Source of the DNA: Ruminococcus sp. FC2018
Lineage (GTDB): Bacteria; Bacillota; Clostridia; Oscillospirales; Ruminococcaceae
NCBI RefSeq assembly: GCF_000621805.1
Contig: NZ_JHXH01000003.1
Span: 124,001-188,000, forward strand
Direction: 5' to 3'
DNA: 64,000 nt
Shown: positions 1-9,377 of the stretch, one piece after another
Position numbering within the stretch: position 1 is the first letter of the stretch
Layout: the number at the start of each line of letters is the position of its first letter
Notes under the pieces: generated by a model
Databases searched by the model: none
Told to the model about the DNA's origin: nothing
What the model saw: the letters and a program-made list of their open reading frames with translations, nothing else
Translations under genes and position numbers: made by a program

Positions 1-322
1 GGTTAAGAACCAGGTTCTTGCCCTGCTTCTGTCCTCTGTAACCTACACCTACGATCTCCAGCTGCTTTGTGAATCCATTTGTTACACCCTCGACCATATT
101 GTTGAGAAGTGTTCTTGTAAGACCGTGCAGTGACTTGTGCATCTTGTCCTCGCTTGGACGCTCAACAGTGAGCACACCTGCATCGTTCTTGATTATCATA
201 TCACCATGAAGCTTCTTGGTGAGTGTTCCCTTTGGTCCCTTGACCGTAACCAGATTGCCTTCCGCAATTGTTACATCCACACCTGCAGGAACACTAATCG
301 GCTTGATACCTATTCTTGACAT
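1..322 (-). CDS. rplF: 50S ribosomal protein L6, C-terminal part cut off by window edge
   Basis: L6 binds 23S rRNA near the sarcin-ricin loop and helps form the elongation-factor site. The visible 107 codons begin [15 protein letters not shown] and continue through [18 protein letters not shown], the typical first L6 domain. The gene runs off the left end of the window, so the second domain is not seen. The start ATG is preceded by AAGGAGG, 14 nt after the rpsH stop. It is the last visible gene of the S10-spc cluster, in the expected order after rpsH. Confidence 0.97.
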   Translation of the reverse strand, partial: MSRIGIKPISVPAGVDVTIAEGNLVTVKGPKGTLTKKLHGDMIIKNDAGVLTVERPSEDKMHKSLHGLTRTLLNNMVEGVTNGFTKQLEIVGVGYRGQKQGKNLVLN

Positions 323-336
323 AACATTAGTCCTCC

Positions 337-735
337 TTACCAGATGAATGCGAGAACTTCTCCGCCCACGTTCAGCTCACGAGCCTTCTTATCGGTGATA
401 ACGCCCTTGGATGTTGATACGATGGCAACACCAAGACCCTTTATTACCTTAGGCATATCCTCGCAGCTTGCGTAGATCCTCAGTCCCGGCTTAGACACTC
501 TTCTAAGACCTGTGATGACTGAATTTCTGTTCTCGTCATATTTAAGAGTAATTCTTATTATACCCTGCTTACCGTCCTCAATGATCTTGAAGTCCTTGAT
601 ATAGCCCTCGTCCACGAGGATCTGTATGATGGACTTCTTCATATTAGATGCAGGAACGTCAACAGTTGCGTGCTTTGCAGAACTTGCATTACGAATTCTG
701 GTCAATAAATCTGCTATTGTATCAGTAATTTGCAT
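337..735 (-). CDS. rpsH: 30S ribosomal protein S8
   Basis: S8 is a primary 16S rRNA binder in the central domain of the 30S subunit. The 132-residue product has the family length, the N-terminal [17 protein letters not shown] and the C-terminal motif [14 protein letters not shown]...GGEVLAFIW. The start has a strong AAAGGAGG site. In other bacteria S8 also represses the spc operon by binding its own mRNA; I saw no obvious S8 site here, but the spc genes are fused to the S10 operon. Confidence 0.98.
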   Translation of the reverse strand: MQITDTIADLLTRIRNASSAKHATVDVPASNMKKSIIQILVDEGYIKDFKIIEDGKQGIIRITLKYDENRNSVITGLRRVSKPGLRIYASCEDMPKVIKGLGVAIVSTSKGVITDKKARELNVGGEVLAFIW

Positions 736-750
736 GCTTGTTAACCTCCT

Positions 751-936
751 TTACCAACTTGCCTTCTTAACGCCCGGGATCTTACCCTCATGAGCCAGTT
801 CTCTGAAGCAGATACGGCAGATGCCGAACTTTCTCAGATATGCATGAGGTCTTCCGCAGATCTTACATCTGTTGTAAGCACGAGTTGAATACTTAGGCGC
901 AGCCTGCTGCTTGTTTATCATAGACTTCTTAGCCAT
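751..936 (-). CDS. rpsZ: 30S ribosomal protein S14, short zinc-binding type (S14Z)
   Basis: S14 sits in the head of the 30S subunit. This is the 61-residue zinc form: C24 and C27 (CKIC) plus C40 and C43 (CRIC) form a zinc ribbon, unlike the roughly 90-100 residue cysteine-free form. Zinc-dependent S14 is the normal housekeeping copy in most Firmicutes, with a zinc-free paralog elsewhere in some species; none is in this window. It lies between rplE and rpsH with gaps of 19 and 15 nt. Confidence 0.97.
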   Translation of the reverse strand: MAKKSMINKQQAAPKYSTRAYNRCKICGRPHAYLRKFGICRICFRELAHEGKIPGVKKASW

Positions 937-955
937 TACTTATATCCTCCTCTTC

Positions 956-1498
956 TTACTTCTCTGCAAAAGGTGCGCCCATCAGTGAGAGCAGCTCTTT
1001 TGCCTCTTCATCGGTGTTTGCGGTAGTGATAAAGTTGATATCCATACCACGAACCTTGTCGATCTTATCGTACTCGATCTCAGGGAAGATCAGCTGCTCT
1101 TTGATACCGGTGGAGTAATTTCCTCTGCCGTCGAAAGAGTTTGCGCTGATGCCTCTGAAGTCACGAACACGTGGGAATGCAACATTGAAAAGTCTGTCAA
1201 CAAACTCATACATCTTTTCCGATCTGAGTGTTACCTTAACGCCGATCACCTGTCCGTCACGAAGCTTGAAGTTAGCAACAGACTTCTTGGACTTGCACAC
1301 TACAGGCTTCTGTCCTGTGATCGCTGCAAGGTCAGCCATGATAGCGTCGATGACCTTCTTGTTATCCTTATCAGCTCCGCAGCCAACGTTGATGACTACC
1401 TTATCGAGCTTTGGGATCTGCATTACGTTTGAATAGTTGAACTTCTTCATCATAGCAGGAGCTACGGTGTTCACATATTCTTCTTTAAGTCTTGACAT
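956..1498 (-). CDS. rplE: 50S ribosomal protein L5
   Basis: L5 binds 5S rRNA and forms part of the central protuberance, contacting the 30S head. The 180 residues match the family length. Recognisable segments are the N-terminal [39 protein letters not shown], and [11 protein letters not shown] followed by [16 protein letters not shown]. The ATG is preceded by AAGGAGGAG. Standard neighbour order rplX-rplE-rpsZ. Confidence 0.98.
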   Translation of the reverse strand: MSRLKEEYVNTVAPAMMKKFNYSNVMQIPKLDKVVINVGCGADKDNKKVIDAIMADLAAITGQKPVVCKSKKSVANFKLRDGQVIGVKVTLRSEKMYEFVDRLFNVAFPRVRDFRGISANSFDGRGNYSTGIKEQLIFPEIEYDKIDKVRGMDINFITTANTDEEAKELLSLMGAPFAEK

Positions 1499-1515
1499 CG
1501 TTTAACTCCTCCTTA

Positions 1516-1833
1516 TCATATTTCTTCGCTGCAGCTCTTGCAGACTCTGACTTTAGAGCCGTCCTCAAGGATCTTGTGAGCGATCCTTGTAGGCTTGCTG
1601 CACTTAGGGCAAACCAGCTGTACCTTGCTTGCATACATAGCTGCCTCAGCCTCTACGATGCCGCCCTGCTCGCCCTGTCTTCTGGGCTTAACGTGCTTTG
1701 TTACAACATTAAGTCCCTCAACGATTACCTTACCTTCCTTGGGAGATACCTGAAGTACCTTACCCTGCTTGCCCTTATCCTTACCGGAAAGAACAACGAC
1801 GGTGTCGCCTGATCTTACGTGTACCTTATTCAT
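1516..1833 (-). CDS. rplX: 50S ribosomal protein L24, with zinc-ribbon tail
   Basis: L24 is an early assembly protein of the 50S subunit. A KOW motif lies near residues 5-30 ([20 protein letters not shown]). The C-terminal part carries CPKC (C75, C78) and CKSC (C98, C101), which suggest zinc binding; this cysteine pair is present in many but not all L24 proteins. Length 105. Preceded by GGAGGTG, 15 nt after rplN. Confidence 0.98.
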   Translation of the reverse strand: MNKVHVRSGDTVVVLSGKDKGKQGKVLQVSPKEGKVIVEGLNVVTKHVKPRRQGEQGGIVEAEAAMYASKVQLVCPKCSKPTRIAHKILEDGSKVRVCKSCSEEI

Positions 1834-1848
1834 TTACGACACCTCCGA

Positions 1849-2217
1849 TCAAAGAACTTCAGGAGCCAGAGACAGGATCTTCAGATAATCCTTTTCTCTC
1901 AGTTCCTTTGCAACAGGTCCGAATATACGGGTTCCTCTTGGGTTCTTATCTTCCTTGATTATTACAGCTGCGTTCTCGTCGAAACGGATATATGTTCCGT
2001 CAGAACGACGAAGACCCTTTGCTGAACGAACGATTACTGCTTTAACAACATCGCCCTTTTTAACAACTCCGCCTGGTGTTGCTTTTTTAACAGAACAAAC
2101 GACAACGTCACCGATGTTTGCATACTTTCTGCGAGTTCCGCCAAGAACTCTGATGCACATAAGCTCCTTAGCTCCGGAGTTATCTGCAACCTTAAGGTAA
2201 GTCTGCATCTGTATCAC
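1849..2217 (-). CDS. rplN: 50S ribosomal protein L14
   Basis: L14 lies at the 50S interface and forms an intersubunit bridge. The 122 residues are full length, with [20 protein letters not shown] near the start and [24 protein letters not shown] at the end. The start codon is GTG with AGGAGG 8 nt upstream; it gives the [16 protein letters not shown] beginning typical of L14. Conserved order rpsQ-rplN-rplX. Confidence 0.98.
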   Translation of the reverse strand: MIQMQTYLKVADNSGAKELMCIRVLGGTRRKYANIGDVVVCSVKKATPGGVVKKGDVVKAVIVRSAKGLRRSDGTYIRFDENAAVIIKEDKNPRGTRIFGPVAKELREKDYLKILSLAPEVL

Positions 2218-2262
2218 AGTGCGTTCCTCCTTTCAAATATAAGTGCTTTTGCACGATACTTA

Positions 2263-2523
2263 TTACTTAGCCTTCTCAAGAATCGAAACCAGTCTCCATC
2301 TCTTGTCCTTGGACAGCGGACGGGTCTCCATTACCTTTACTCTGTCACCGATGCCGCATTCATTCTTCTCATCGTGTGCCTTGAGCTTAACGGTCTTCTT
2401 GATGATCTTCTTGTACAGAGGGTGCTGAACGTTATCCTTGATAGCAACTACGATGGTCTTATCCATCTTATCGGATACTACAACACCGACTCTGGTCTTT
2501 CTGAGGTTTCTCTCTTCGCTCAC
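2263..2523 (-). CDS. rpsQ: 30S ribosomal protein S17
   Basis: S17 is a primary 16S rRNA-binding OB-fold protein. The 86 residues contain the family core [19 protein letters not shown] and [23 protein letters not shown]. The start is GTG, 7 nt after AGGAGG. The product ends with [11 protein letters not shown], as expected. It sits 20 nt after rpmC. Confidence 0.98.
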   Translation of the reverse strand: MSEERNLRKTRVGVVVSDKMDKTIVVAIKDNVQHPLYKKIIKKTVKLKAHDEKNECGIGDRVKVMETRPLSKDKRWRLVSILEKAK

Positions 2524-2543
2524 AGTAGTTCCTCCTTCACCTT

Positions 2544-2741
2544 TTACTGAATTTCAGACTCTTGCTTACGAATGACTGTTTTAACACGAGCAATATCCTT
2601 CTTTACAGCCTTTAATCTCATTGGATTCTCCAACTGATTAACGGCGTGCTGGAAACGAAGGTTGAAAAGCTCCTGCTTGAGTTCAGCCAGCTTGCTGTTA
2701 AGCTCGTCGGCTGTCATGTTATTGATTTCATTTGCCTTCAT
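2544..2741 (-). CDS. rpmC: 50S ribosomal protein L29
   Basis: L29 lies at the exit of the peptide tunnel, near the SRP and trigger factor docking site. The 65 residues form the usual two-helix protein: [23 protein letters not shown], then [20 protein letters not shown]. The start ATG overlaps the rplP stop (TAATG), implying translational coupling. Confidence 0.98.
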   Translation of the reverse strand: MKANEINNMTADELNSKLAELKQELFNLRFQHAVNQLENPMRLKAVKKDIARVKTVIRKQESEIQ

Positions 2742-3172
2742 TACTGCTCACCACCCGTTTCTTGAGTATCTCTGGTTATAAACTTACACTTGATAGGCAG
2801 CTTGTGCATTGCAAGACGCATAGCCTCTCTTGCAGCCTCCTCGCTAACGCCGGCGATCTCGAACATTACTCTGCCCGGCTTAACAACTGCTACCCAGTAA
2901 TCAGGAGCGCCCTTACCTTTACCCATTCGGGTACCAAGCGGCTTTCTTGTTGCCGGCTTGTCCGGGAACACCTTGATCCAGACCTGACCGCCACGCTTGA
3001 TGTATCTTGTCATAGCGATACGGGCAGCCTCGATCTGATTTGATGTGATCCATGCAGGCTGAAGAGCCTGGAGACCGAACTCACCGTTTGAAACCTTGTT
3101 TCCACGCATTGCCTTACCGGTCATGCGTCCACGGTGCTGTTTTCTGTACTTAACTCTCTTTGGAAGCAGCAT
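2741..3172 (-). CDS. rplP: 50S ribosomal protein L16
   Basis: L16 contacts the tRNA elbow near the A site and is needed for late 50S assembly. The 143-residue product starts [17 protein letters not shown] and contains [22 protein letters not shown] and [19 protein letters not shown], including the loop near the peptidyl transferase centre. The ATG overlaps the rpsC stop as TAATG. Confidence 0.98.
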   Translation of the reverse strand: MLLPKRVKYRKQHRGRMTGKAMRGNKVSNGEFGLQALQPAWITSNQIEAARIAMTRYIKRGGQVWIKVFPDKPATRKPLGTRMGKGKGAPDYWVAVVKPGRVMFEIAGVSEEAAREAMRLAMHKLPIKCKFITRDTQETGGEQ

Positions 3173-3990
3173 TAGTTGTTACCTCCTTCTCTTTTCATTT
3201 CACGAGCCTTGTTATACTCTCTGCGGTTATCCTTAGCTCTGTCGTTCTGACGGGGTCTGCGTCTTCTGTCGCTTCTCTCGCCCTGGTCTCTTCTGTCGGA
3301 AGGAGCAGCCTCACCCTTGAGGACCTCTCCTCTGTAGATCCAGACCTTTACGCCCAGCTTACCGTATGTGGTAAGTGCCTCTGCGAAACCGTAGTCGATA
3401 TCAGCTCTGATTGTCTGAAGCGGGATAGTACCCTCGTGGTAGCTCTCGCTTCTTGCGATCTCAGCACCTGCAAGTCTGCCGGATACTGTTGTCTTTATAC
3501 CCTTTGCGCCCAGCTTCATAGCTCTGCCGATGGACTGCTTCATAGCTCTTCTGTACGAGATTCTGTCCTCAAGATCGTGTGCGATCTTCTCGGCAACCAG
3601 CTGTGCATTAAGGTCAGGTGACCTTACCTCTACGATATTTACGGCAACACTCTTGCCGATCATCTTCTCAATGTTTGCACGAAGCTTGTCGATCTCTGCT
3701 CCGCCTCTGCCGATCACAAGTCCCGGCTTTGCACAATGAATGTGCACCTTGACCTTTGAACTGCCGTCTTTATCAGCGAATCTTTCGATCTCAATCTTCG
3801 GAACACCTGCATATACGCACTTATCGTTAGGGTTCTTCGATCTTCTGTTAAGCTCTCTCATAATGAACTTACGGATATTGAAGTCCTCTACCAGTGTGTC
3901 GCCAAAGGTGCTCTTATCTGCAAACCAGCGGGAATCCCAATCCTTGATAACACCTACACGAAGTCCGTGTGGATTAACTTTCTGTCCCAT
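3172..3990 (-). CDS. rpsC: 30S ribosomal protein S3, long charged tail
   Basis: S3 lies at the mRNA entry site and contributes to helicase activity. It has the N-terminal [22 protein letters not shown], a KH domain with [20 protein letters not shown], and the C-terminal S3 domain with [17 protein letters not shown]. At 272 residues it exceeds the usual 210-240 because of an Arg/Asp-rich tail from about residue 232 (repeated RRD, RSDRRRR). The tail is probably disordered and may bind RNA; this is inference. Confidence 0.98.
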   Translation of the reverse strand: MGQKVNPHGLRVGVIKDWDSRWFADKSTFGDTLVEDFNIRKFIMRELNRRSKNPNDKCVYAGVPKIEIERFADKDGSSKVKVHIHCAKPGLVIGRGGAEIDKLRANIEKMIGKSVAVNIVEVRSPDLNAQLVAEKIAHDLEDRISYRRAMKQSIGRAMKLGAKGIKTTVSGRLAGAEIARSESYHEGTIPLQTIRADIDYGFAEALTTYGKLGVKVWIYRGEVLKGEAAPSDRRDQGERSDRRRRPRQNDRAKDNRREYNKAREMKREGGNN

Positions 3991-4008
3991 AGTTTACCTC
4001 CTCTTAGC

Positions 4009-4344
4009 TTATTCCTTTTCCTTGAGAACTACTGTTATATGAGAAGTTCTCTTCAGGATCCTAAAGGCTCTGCCCTGTGCTCTTGGCATTATCCTCTTCA
4101 TGATCGGTCCCGGGCAAACATAACACTCGCTTACGAACAGATTGTTCTTGTCCATGTTATGATTGTTCTCAGCGTTGTGAGCGGCGGACTTGAGAAGCTT
4201 TTCCAGATATTCACTTGCAGCCTTTGGTGTATGCTTTACAGTTGCCATTGCAACTTCAAAATCTTTTCCTCTGATAAGGTCCAGAACGATCTGTACTTTA
4301 CGAGGAGCAATTCTGGCATTTCTCACTATTGCTTTTGCTTCCAT
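4009..4344 (-). CDS. rplV: 50S ribosomal protein L22
   Basis: L22 lines the peptide exit tunnel. I start it at [17 protein letters not shown] (111 residues) because AAGGAGG lies 7 nt upstream of that ATG; the open frame extends 7 codons further but without a site. The tunnel beta-hairpin region is recognisable as [20 protein letters not shown]. Neighbours rpsS and rpsC are in the standard order. Confidence 0.97.
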   Translation of the reverse strand: MEAKAIVRNARIAPRKVQIVLDLIRGKDFEVAMATVKHTPKAASEYLEKLLKSAAHNAENNHNMDKNNLFVSECYVCPGPIMKRIMPRAQGRAFRILKRTSHITVVLKEKE

Positions 4345-4364
4345 GTTGTTTTCCTCCTTCCGCA

Positions 4365-4646
4365 CTACTTACCACTATTTGAGGTCTTGGAGCCTGCATG
4401 ACCCTTAAAGGTCCTTGTGGGTGCGAACTCTCCCAGTTTATGACCTACCATATCCTCAGTCACATATACGGGAACGTGCTTACGTCCGTCGTGAACTGCG
4501 AATGTATGACCTACGAAATCAGGGAAGATCGTGGAAGCTCTGCTCCAGGTCTTGAGCACCTTCTTTTCACCTGCTTCGTTCATTGCTTTGACTCTCTTGA
4601 GAAGGACCGGCTGTACGTATGGTCCCTTCTTTACGCTTCTGCTCAT
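4365..4646 (-). CDS. rpsS: 30S ribosomal protein S19
   Basis: S19 is in the 30S head and contacts the A-site tRNA and the 50S through S13. The 93 residues show the canonical [19 protein letters not shown], the central [21 protein letters not shown] and the tail [14 protein letters not shown]. The ATG follows AAAGGAGG. Confidence 0.98.
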   Translation of the reverse strand: MSRSVKKGPYVQPVLLKRVKAMNEAGEKKVLKTWSRASTIFPDFVGHTFAVHDGRKHVPVYVTEDMVGHKLGEFAPTRTFKGHAGSKTSNSGK

Positions 4647-4668
4647 TTAAAATCGTCCTCCTTTCAGC

Positions 4669-5502
4669 TTACTTACCGTTTCTGCGCTTTACGATAAACT
4701 TATCGGAGCGATTGTGCTTTGCTCGAGTCTTGTAACCCATTGTAGGCTTACCCCAAGGTGTAACAGGGGAAGGACGTCCGATAGGAGCTCTGCCCTCACC
4801 ACCACCGTGTGGGTGATCGCATGGGTTCATTACAGAACCACGAACTGTCGGTCTCCAGCCCATATGGCGCTTTCTGCCGGCTTTACCGATGTTTACGTTC
4901 TCGTGGTCGATGTTGCCGACCTGTCCGATAGTAGCCATACAGTTGATAGGCACCTTTCTCATCTCACCGGAAGGAAGTCTTACAAGTGCGTACTTGTCTT
5001 CCTTACCCATAAGCTGCGCCATGTTGCCGGCTGATCTTACGAGCTGAGCGCCCTTTCCGGGATAAAGCTCGATGTTGTGGATAAATGTACCCACAGGGAT
5101 GTTTGCCAGTGCAAGTGCGTTGCCGGGCTTGATGTCGGCATCTGCGCCTGCTCTTACGGTATCGCCTACCTTGAGTCCGTTAGGAGCGATGATATATCTC
5201 TTCTCTCCGTCCTCGTACTCAACCAGTGCGATGAAAGCTGAACGGTTTGGATCGTACTCTATGGTGAGCACCTTAGCGTTCATATCAAGTTTATTTCTCT
5301 TGAAGTCGATAATACGGTATTTTCTTCTCACTCTTCCGCCTCTGTGGCGAACGGTGATCCTACCATAGCTGTTTCTGCCTGAATGTGCCTTCAGAGGCTC
5401 AAGCAGAGACTTGCATGGAGCAACCTTTGACAGATCGGAATAGTCCGTAACAGTCATGCCACGGCGACCGTTTGTCGTAGGCTTGTAGCTCTTTATTGCC
5501 AT
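4669..5502 (-). CDS. rplB: 50S ribosomal protein L2
   Basis: L2 is required for subunit association and supports peptidyl transfer. The start is placed at [18 protein letters not shown], 277 residues, the family length, because AAGGAG precedes that ATG; an upstream in-frame extension of 14 codons lacks a site. The C-terminal loop [18 protein letters not shown], with the conserved histidine, is intact. Unlike the other genes of this operon it is separated from its upstream neighbour rplW by 244 nt. Confidence 0.97.
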   Translation of the reverse strand: MAIKSYKPTTNGRRGMTVTDYSDLSKVAPCKSLLEPLKAHSGRNSYGRITVRHRGGRVRRKYRIIDFKRNKLDMNAKVLTIEYDPNRSAFIALVEYEDGEKRYIIAPNGLKVGDTVRAGADADIKPGNALALANIPVGTFIHNIELYPGKGAQLVRSAGNMAQLMGKEDKYALVRLPSGEMRKVPINCMATIGQVGNIDHENVNIGKAGRKRHMGWRPTVRGSVMNPCDHPHGGGEGRAPIGRPSPVTPWGKPTMGYKTRAKHNRSDKFIVKRRNGK

Positions 5503-5746
5503 AATTGATACACTCCTTAATCTGAAGTTTTGCGAAAAGGTCAAAGCTTTTCAGCCAAGCACCCTTCCATACTTACGCCTGCGGTAAATGCGGTCATTTG
5601 TTCCGGCTTTGCATCAACTTGCTCCGCCGCTTTCTGACCAGCAGCCCTCGCCGCCTCGCAGGTCACCTCTGCGCCGCTTCGGTATAGCTCGGCGCAAAGT
5701 CCGTATGCGGCGTTATGCCGCACCCTCTTTCAGACGGTCCCGGGTA
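5503..5746 (-). other. Structured 244-nt spacer between rplW and rplB
   Basis: In related operons rplW and rplB are almost touching. Here the gap holds three clean hairpins in the transcript: TGCGGC/GCCGCA (5706-5722), TGCGCCG/CGGCGCA (5670-5696) and GAAAAG/CTTTTC (5534-5552), the last just before the rplB ribosome binding site. A GTG-started 60-codon frame (5541-5723) spans most of the gap, but its putative Shine-Dalgarno touches the start codon and the protein is unfamiliar. I treat it as an untranslated processing or control region. The function is inferred. Confidence 0.5.
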
Positions 5747-6037
5747 TTAGTACATACCCTCAAAGAACTCGATAGTCTTTTCTCCGTCAAGAGTAACGAT
5801 CGCCTTTTTCCAGTCGGCACGGTAACCGGTAAATCTACCCATTCTCTTTTCCTTGCCCTTGACGATCATAGTGTTAACGCTTGCGACCTTAACGTCGAAA
5901 AGCTCTTCAACAGCCTTTGCGATCTCGATCTTGTTAGCGTCCTTAGCTACCTTAAAGGTGTAAACATTGTTCTGAAGTCTGTCCATTGCATCTTCTGTGA
6001 TGACAGGCTTAATAATAATATCCTGAGCAGTTTTCAT
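5747..6037 (-). CDS. rplW: 50S ribosomal protein L23
   Basis: L23 at the tunnel exit is the docking point for trigger factor and SRP. The 96 residues have [23 protein letters not shown] shortened to KPVITE, then [19 protein letters not shown] and [17 protein letters not shown], all family hallmarks. The ATG overlaps the rplD stop (TAATG). Confidence 0.98.
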   Translation of the reverse strand: MKTAQDIIIKPVITEDAMDRLQNNVYTFKVAKDANKIEIAKAVEELFDVKVASVNTMIVKGKEKRMGRFTGYRADWKKAIVTLDGEKTIEFFEGMY

Positions 6038-6660
6038 TATGCATAAACCTCCTCGATCTTCTTTACAGCCTCTGAGGAAACGATAAACTTATCGTAATTC
6101 ATAATGTCGTAAACGCAGAGTGTGTTTACTGTAGCTGTCTTTACGCCGGGGATGTTATTTGCACTCTTTACTACCTTTGCATCTGCCTCGGCAGTAACTA
6201 TAAGTGCCTTGCCCTCTACCTTAAGTGCCTTGAGCATCTCAACGATAGTCTTTGTCTTGAACTCATCCATTGCGATGTTGTCAACGACTACCATGTTCTC
6301 GTCAGCCACCTTAACGGAAAGTGCGGACTTCATTCCCAGTCTTCTTTCCTTCTTGTTGAGCGAATAGCCATAATCTCTTGGCTTAGGTCCCAGTGCGATA
6401 CCGCCGTGAACCCACTGAGGAGCTCTGATGGAACCCTGTCTTGCATGACCTGTACCCTTCTGTCTCCAAGGCTTTCTTCCGCCGCCGCTTACCTCAGTTC
6501 TGGTAAGTGTGGACTGTGTGCCCTGTCTCTGATTTGCAAGGTAGTTGACTACCATTGCGTGAAGGATAGCCTTATTTGGCTTTATGCCGAATATTTCATC
6601 GTTAAGCTCAGTGTCGGTAACTTTTTTACCTGTCATATCAAATACTGAAATCTGTGACAT
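6037..6660 (-). CDS. rplD: 50S ribosomal protein L4
   Basis: L4 is an early 50S assembly protein lining the tunnel and, in gamma-proteobacteria, represses the S10 operon. The start [14 protein letters not shown] (207 residues) is chosen because AAGGAGG lies 7 nt upstream. The tunnel loop is recognisable as [20 protein letters not shown]. Whether L4 acts on the long leader upstream of rpsJ here is unknown. Confidence 0.97.
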   Translation of the reverse strand: MSQISVFDMTGKKVTDTELNDEIFGIKPNKAILHAMVVNYLANQRQGTQSTLTRTEVSGGGRKPWRQKGTGHARQGSIRAPQWVHGGIALGPKPRDYGYSLNKKERRLGMKSALSVKVADENMVVVDNIAMDEFKTKTIVEMLKALKVEGKALIVTAEADAKVVKSANNIPGVKTATVNTLCVYDIMNYDKFIVSSEAVKKIEEVYA

Positions 6661-6677
6661 ATCTATTCCTCCTTCCA

Positions 6678-7313
6678 CTAAGCCTTCTTAACGCAGTCAA
6701 CTATCGTTACGGTGCCGTTCTTAGGACCGGGGATAGCGCCCTTGATCGCGATAAGATTATTTTCAGCGTCTACCTTTACCACCTCAAGGTTCTGTACAGT
6801 CACCTTTGTGTTACCGTACTGTCCCGGCATCTTCTTGCCCTTGTAGATCCTTGAAGGATCGGAGCAAGCGCCGTAGGAACCTGCATGTCTGTGTACAGGA
6901 CCCGAACCGTGGGTTTCCTTAAGTCTGTGGCCGTTGTGACGCTTGATCGTTCCGGAAAATCCGTGACCCTTGCTTGTGCCGCTTACATCTACGATGTCGC
7001 CTGCTGCAAAGGTGTCAGCCTTTACGATGTCGCCTACGTTGAGCGCTGAACAATCAGCGAGTCTGAACTCCTTGAGTGTTCTCTTCATTGCAACGTCTGC
7101 CTTCTTGAAATGACCCTGGAGAGGCTTGTTGACTCTCTTGGCTCTGATATCGCCGAATCCCAGCTGTACTGCTTCGTAACCGTCGTTCTCTACAGTCTTC
7201 TTCTGAACAACTACGCATGGACCGGCTTCAACTACTGTTACAGGAACTACTTTTCCTGCTTCATCGAAGATCTGTGTCATACCGATCTTCTTACCGATGA
7301 TTCCTTTTTCCAT
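6678..7313 (-). CDS. rplC: 50S ribosomal protein L3
   Basis: L3 reaches the peptidyl transferase centre and initiates 50S assembly. The 211 residues begin [20 protein letters not shown] and contain the loop [15 protein letters not shown] followed by [20 protein letters not shown] and GKKMPGQYG, including the glutamine methylated in other bacteria. AAAGGAGG precedes the ATG. Confidence 0.98.
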   Translation of the reverse strand: MEKGIIGKKIGMTQIFDEAGKVVPVTVVEAGPCVVVQKKTVENDGYEAVQLGFGDIRAKRVNKPLQGHFKKADVAMKRTLKEFRLADCSALNVGDIVKADTFAAGDIVDVSGTSKGHGFSGTIKRHNGHRLKETHGSGPVHRHAGSYGACSDPSRIYKGKKMPGQYGNTKVTVQNLEVVKVDAENNLIAIKGAIPGPKNGTVTIVDCVKKA

Positions 7314-7402
7314 TATTTTTTCCTCCTTTGGTTATTGGTTGGTTTCCCAACATGACCTGCGTGCCATTGTGTTTTGAGATCACCTGTGATCTCCGTTGGA
7401 AA

Positions 7403-7717
7403 CTACTTGGTTTCCATAACAATGTTTACACCGGCAGGAAGTTCAAGACTTTCAAGGGATGCAACTGTTTCCTTTGTAGGTCTGATAACAACGATAAGTC
7501 TCTTGTGAGTTCTCATCTCGAACTGCTCACGGCTGTCCTTGTACTTGTGTACCGCACGGAGAATTGTGATTATCTCCTTGTCGGTAGGAAGTGGGATAGG
7601 ACCTGAAACCTGTGCGCCGGAACGCTTAACAGCCTCCACGATCTTTACCGCTGCTGCATCTACTACAGCGTGCTCATAACCCTTGATCTTGATTCTGATC
7701 TTTTCATTGACTGCCAC
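7403..7717 (-). CDS. rpsJ: 30S ribosomal protein S10 (also NusE)
   Basis: S10 is a 30S head protein that also acts with NusB and NusG in antitermination. I start at a GTG (reading [16 protein letters not shown]), 9 nt after GGAGG, giving 104 residues, the usual size. The longer frame to 7756 has no site. The product includes [20 protein letters not shown] and [13 protein letters not shown]. It is the first gene of the 17-gene S10-spc operon and follows a very long leader. Confidence 0.96.
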   Translation of the reverse strand: MAVNEKIRIKIKGYEHAVVDAAAVKIVEAVKRSGAQVSGPIPLPTDKEIITILRAVHKYKDSREQFEMRTHKRLIVVIRPTKETVASLESLELPAGVNIVMETK

Positions 7718-8293
7718 TTTGATCCGCCTCCTTAAAATTTTTGAATTAGGGGGCAAAGCCTTGTTTTTCCGGCAAAGCCTGAGTCAATTGCGTCTACGAT
7801 CGACTCACCGCTTTTTGTCCTTGTCTATCGCAAACGCAATTGACAGGTTTTGCCCAAGACCTTTCCGGAATACCCTTATTATAAATTTACACTCTGCCGT
7901 GTGTTCCCTGCCTTCTCACAAAAAATTCCGAAACCGCTCAATACGGTTCGGACGTTAGATAGCAGACACCACATAGCCATACACACCCATGCCAAAGCAA
8001 GGTCATCCCCTGCCATCGCAAGAAGCATAAGCACATACTGTGTCAGTATTCCAGTCGCCCGGTTTAAAATCGGACATACTCCACGGAAATTACCCGGTCA
8101 ACCGCCGGCAACCTTCCGCTTCAACGCATATCTTGACCGTTCTGCCGATGCCCGTGCTGATACGGCAGACCCCGTCGGGTCATCCGATTACCTCATGTGC
8201 TCCCGTCGAAGCCCATCAGGCATTTTACAAGCGTCTGTAAGAACGGTGTTGCTGGATCTGTATTCACGCAGATCCAATCTGTGCAGTCACGCA
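7718..8293 (-). promoter_or_regulatory. Long untranslated leader of the S10 operon
   Basis: From the predicted start near 8293 to the rpsJ GTG there are about 575 nt without a convincing gene. Near the 5' end lies a 7-bp hairpin GGATCTG/CAGATCC (8254-8275). Near the 3' end a long imperfect hairpin spans 7771-7854: GGCAAAGCCTGAGTCAATTG pairs with CAATTGACAGGTTTTGCC. No uridine run follows, so it is not a simple terminator. Its length and structure suggest autogenous control, perhaps by L4 or another product of the operon; that is inference. Plus-strand frames here (7850-8353) have no ribosome binding site. Confidence 0.6.
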
Positions 8294-8299
8294 AGTGTC

Positions 8300-8328
8300 A
8301 TTATACACCATAACATAGGCAATTTCAA
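8300..8328 (-). promoter_or_regulatory. SigA-type promoter of the S10 operon
   Basis: On the minus strand TTGAAA (8328-8323) and TATAAT (8305-8300) are separated by exactly 17 nt. This is the only strong promoter seen upstream of rpsJ. Confidence 0.85.
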
Positions 8329-8573
8329 GCATTTTTTCTCAATTCTCCCGTAGAATTTTTGCTGTTTTTTAATCGTCTTTTTATACACTTTGCACAACGC
8401 AGCTGTATCATTTAACGACGGCAACAATATGTAGTATTTATCGGCTTGTCTCCCACTAAATTCAGTGCCCGTCATTTTACGTTTCTATTATAAAGGTATA
8501 TGAAAAAGAAAAGGCTTACGAAAAAGACTCGCTCCCAAGCCGTGGCGATATCTGCAAAACAGCGCAAAACCGC
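8329..8573. other. Divergent intergenic region, no gene seen
   Basis: The 245 nt between the S10 promoter and the promoter at 8574 are AT-rich. Two short minus-strand frames (8287-8475 and 8472-8699) lack ribosome binding sites and familiar sequence, so I see nothing coding here. Confidence 0.5.
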
Positions 8574-8602
8574 TTGACAAATATGAATGTTTAGTTTATA
8601 AT
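8574..8602 (+). promoter_or_regulatory. SigA-type promoter for the zinc-ribbon gene at 8669
   Basis: TTGACA (8574-8579) and TATAAT (8597-8602) are both perfect and spaced 17 nt apart. The predicted start leaves a leader of about 60 nt before the ATG at 8669, including the site GGGAGG. Confidence 0.9.
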
Positions 8603-8668
8603 GTTCAATGGAAATGTTACCGACGCAGGTGACATTATTGGAGAGAAATTTTTTGGGAGGATATAGGT

Positions 8669-9301
8669 ATGTCAAAATTTTGCGGTCATTGCGGTACAAC
8701 TTTAGCGGATAACGCTACATTCTGCCCCAGCTGCGGTGCTCCTGTCCAGGCTCAGGGTGCTCCAGCACAGCCACAGTTCAATCAGCCGGCTTTCCAGCAG
8801 GCAGGTGCTATGGGTGCTCCTAAGGCAGGAATGAGCAAAAATGCCAAGCTGGCGATCATAATCGGATGCAGTGCAGTTGCACTTGGTCTTATCATCTGGC
8901 TTCTCATCGTTCTTCTTGGCGGAGGATATGAAAAGCCGCTTAAGAACTATGTAAAGGCGCTTGAAAAGCAGGATGTTGATCTTTTTGTTGAGTCTGTAAC
9001 TCCGAGCGGATCTCTGGGAGCACTTGCTACCCTTTCCGAGAGCGGGGCTAAATCCCAGTACTCAAGCAGAGTCAAGAACATCATCAACAAATACGGCGAG
9101 GATTACAAGATCTCCTATGAGATACTTGAAAAAACCGAAATGAGCACCACCGAGACCCTTGGTCTTGTGGACAAGGGATATACCCTCAAGGTTAAATTCA
9201 CAGTAGCAGGTTCCAAGAAGGAAGGCTCCGTCACCAAGACCGTCAAAGTTCTTAAAACAGACGGAAAATGGTGTCTGGGAAGCGCACCTACTCTGACCTG
9301 A
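8669..9301 (+). CDS. Zinc-ribbon, single-pass membrane protein of unknown function
   Basis: The 210-residue protein starts with a zinc ribbon (C5-x2-C8 and C19-x2-C22), followed by a Gln/Pro/Ala-rich linker (about 25-55), one transmembrane helix (about 61-85) and a roughly 120-residue outer domain. The zinc ribbon should be cytoplasmic and the C-terminal domain outside. The outer domain begins YEKPLKNYVKALEKQDVDLF, resembling the small folded domains often found after zinc ribbons in Firmicute membrane proteins. GGGAGG lies 9 nt before the ATG. Its own promoter is at 8574 and a terminator follows. Function is not known; a sensor or envelope-associated role is a guess. Confidence 0.85.
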   Translation: MSKFCGHCGTTLADNATFCPSCGAPVQAQGAPAQPQFNQPAFQQAGAMGAPKAGMSKNAKLAIIIGCSAVALGLIIWLLIVLLGGGYEKPLKNYVKALEKQDVDLFVESVTPSGSLGALATLSESGAKSQYSSRVKNIINKYGEDYKISYEILEKTEMSTTETLGLVDKGYTLKVKFTVAGSKKEGSVTKTVKVLKTDGKWCLGSAPTLT

Positions 9302-9321
9302 CGCAGCAGGATCTTTATTAC

Positions 9322-9366
9322 GGCATACCCGCCCGACACTACGGCCGGGTGTGCCTTTTATTTTTA
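9322..9366 (+). terminator. Intrinsic terminator after the 8669 gene
   Basis: GGCATACCCG (9322-9331) pairs with CGGGTGTGCC (9346-9355) with one G-U pair, followed by TTTTATTTTT. It lies only 12 nt before the next gene's ATG, so that gene depends on read-through or is reduced by it. Confidence 0.8.
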
Positions 9367-9377
9367 AGGTACCGGAT

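Noticed and set aside
1149-1436. Plus-strand open frame opposite rplE
   Set aside because: It mirrors a highly conserved ribosomal gene, has no ribosome binding site and no familiar sequence. The same holds for other plus-strand frames opposite the S10-spc genes (for example 3160-3621 and 5588-6046).
5541-5723. 60-codon GTG-started frame between rplW and rplB
   Set aside because: The possible site AAAGAGG touches the start codon, the frame contains two hairpins and the product is unfamiliar. Kept only as a structured spacer.
7850-8353. Plus-strand 167-codon frame in the S10 leader
   Set aside because: No ribosome binding site, no domain; lies opposite the leader RNA downstream of the strong S10 promoter.
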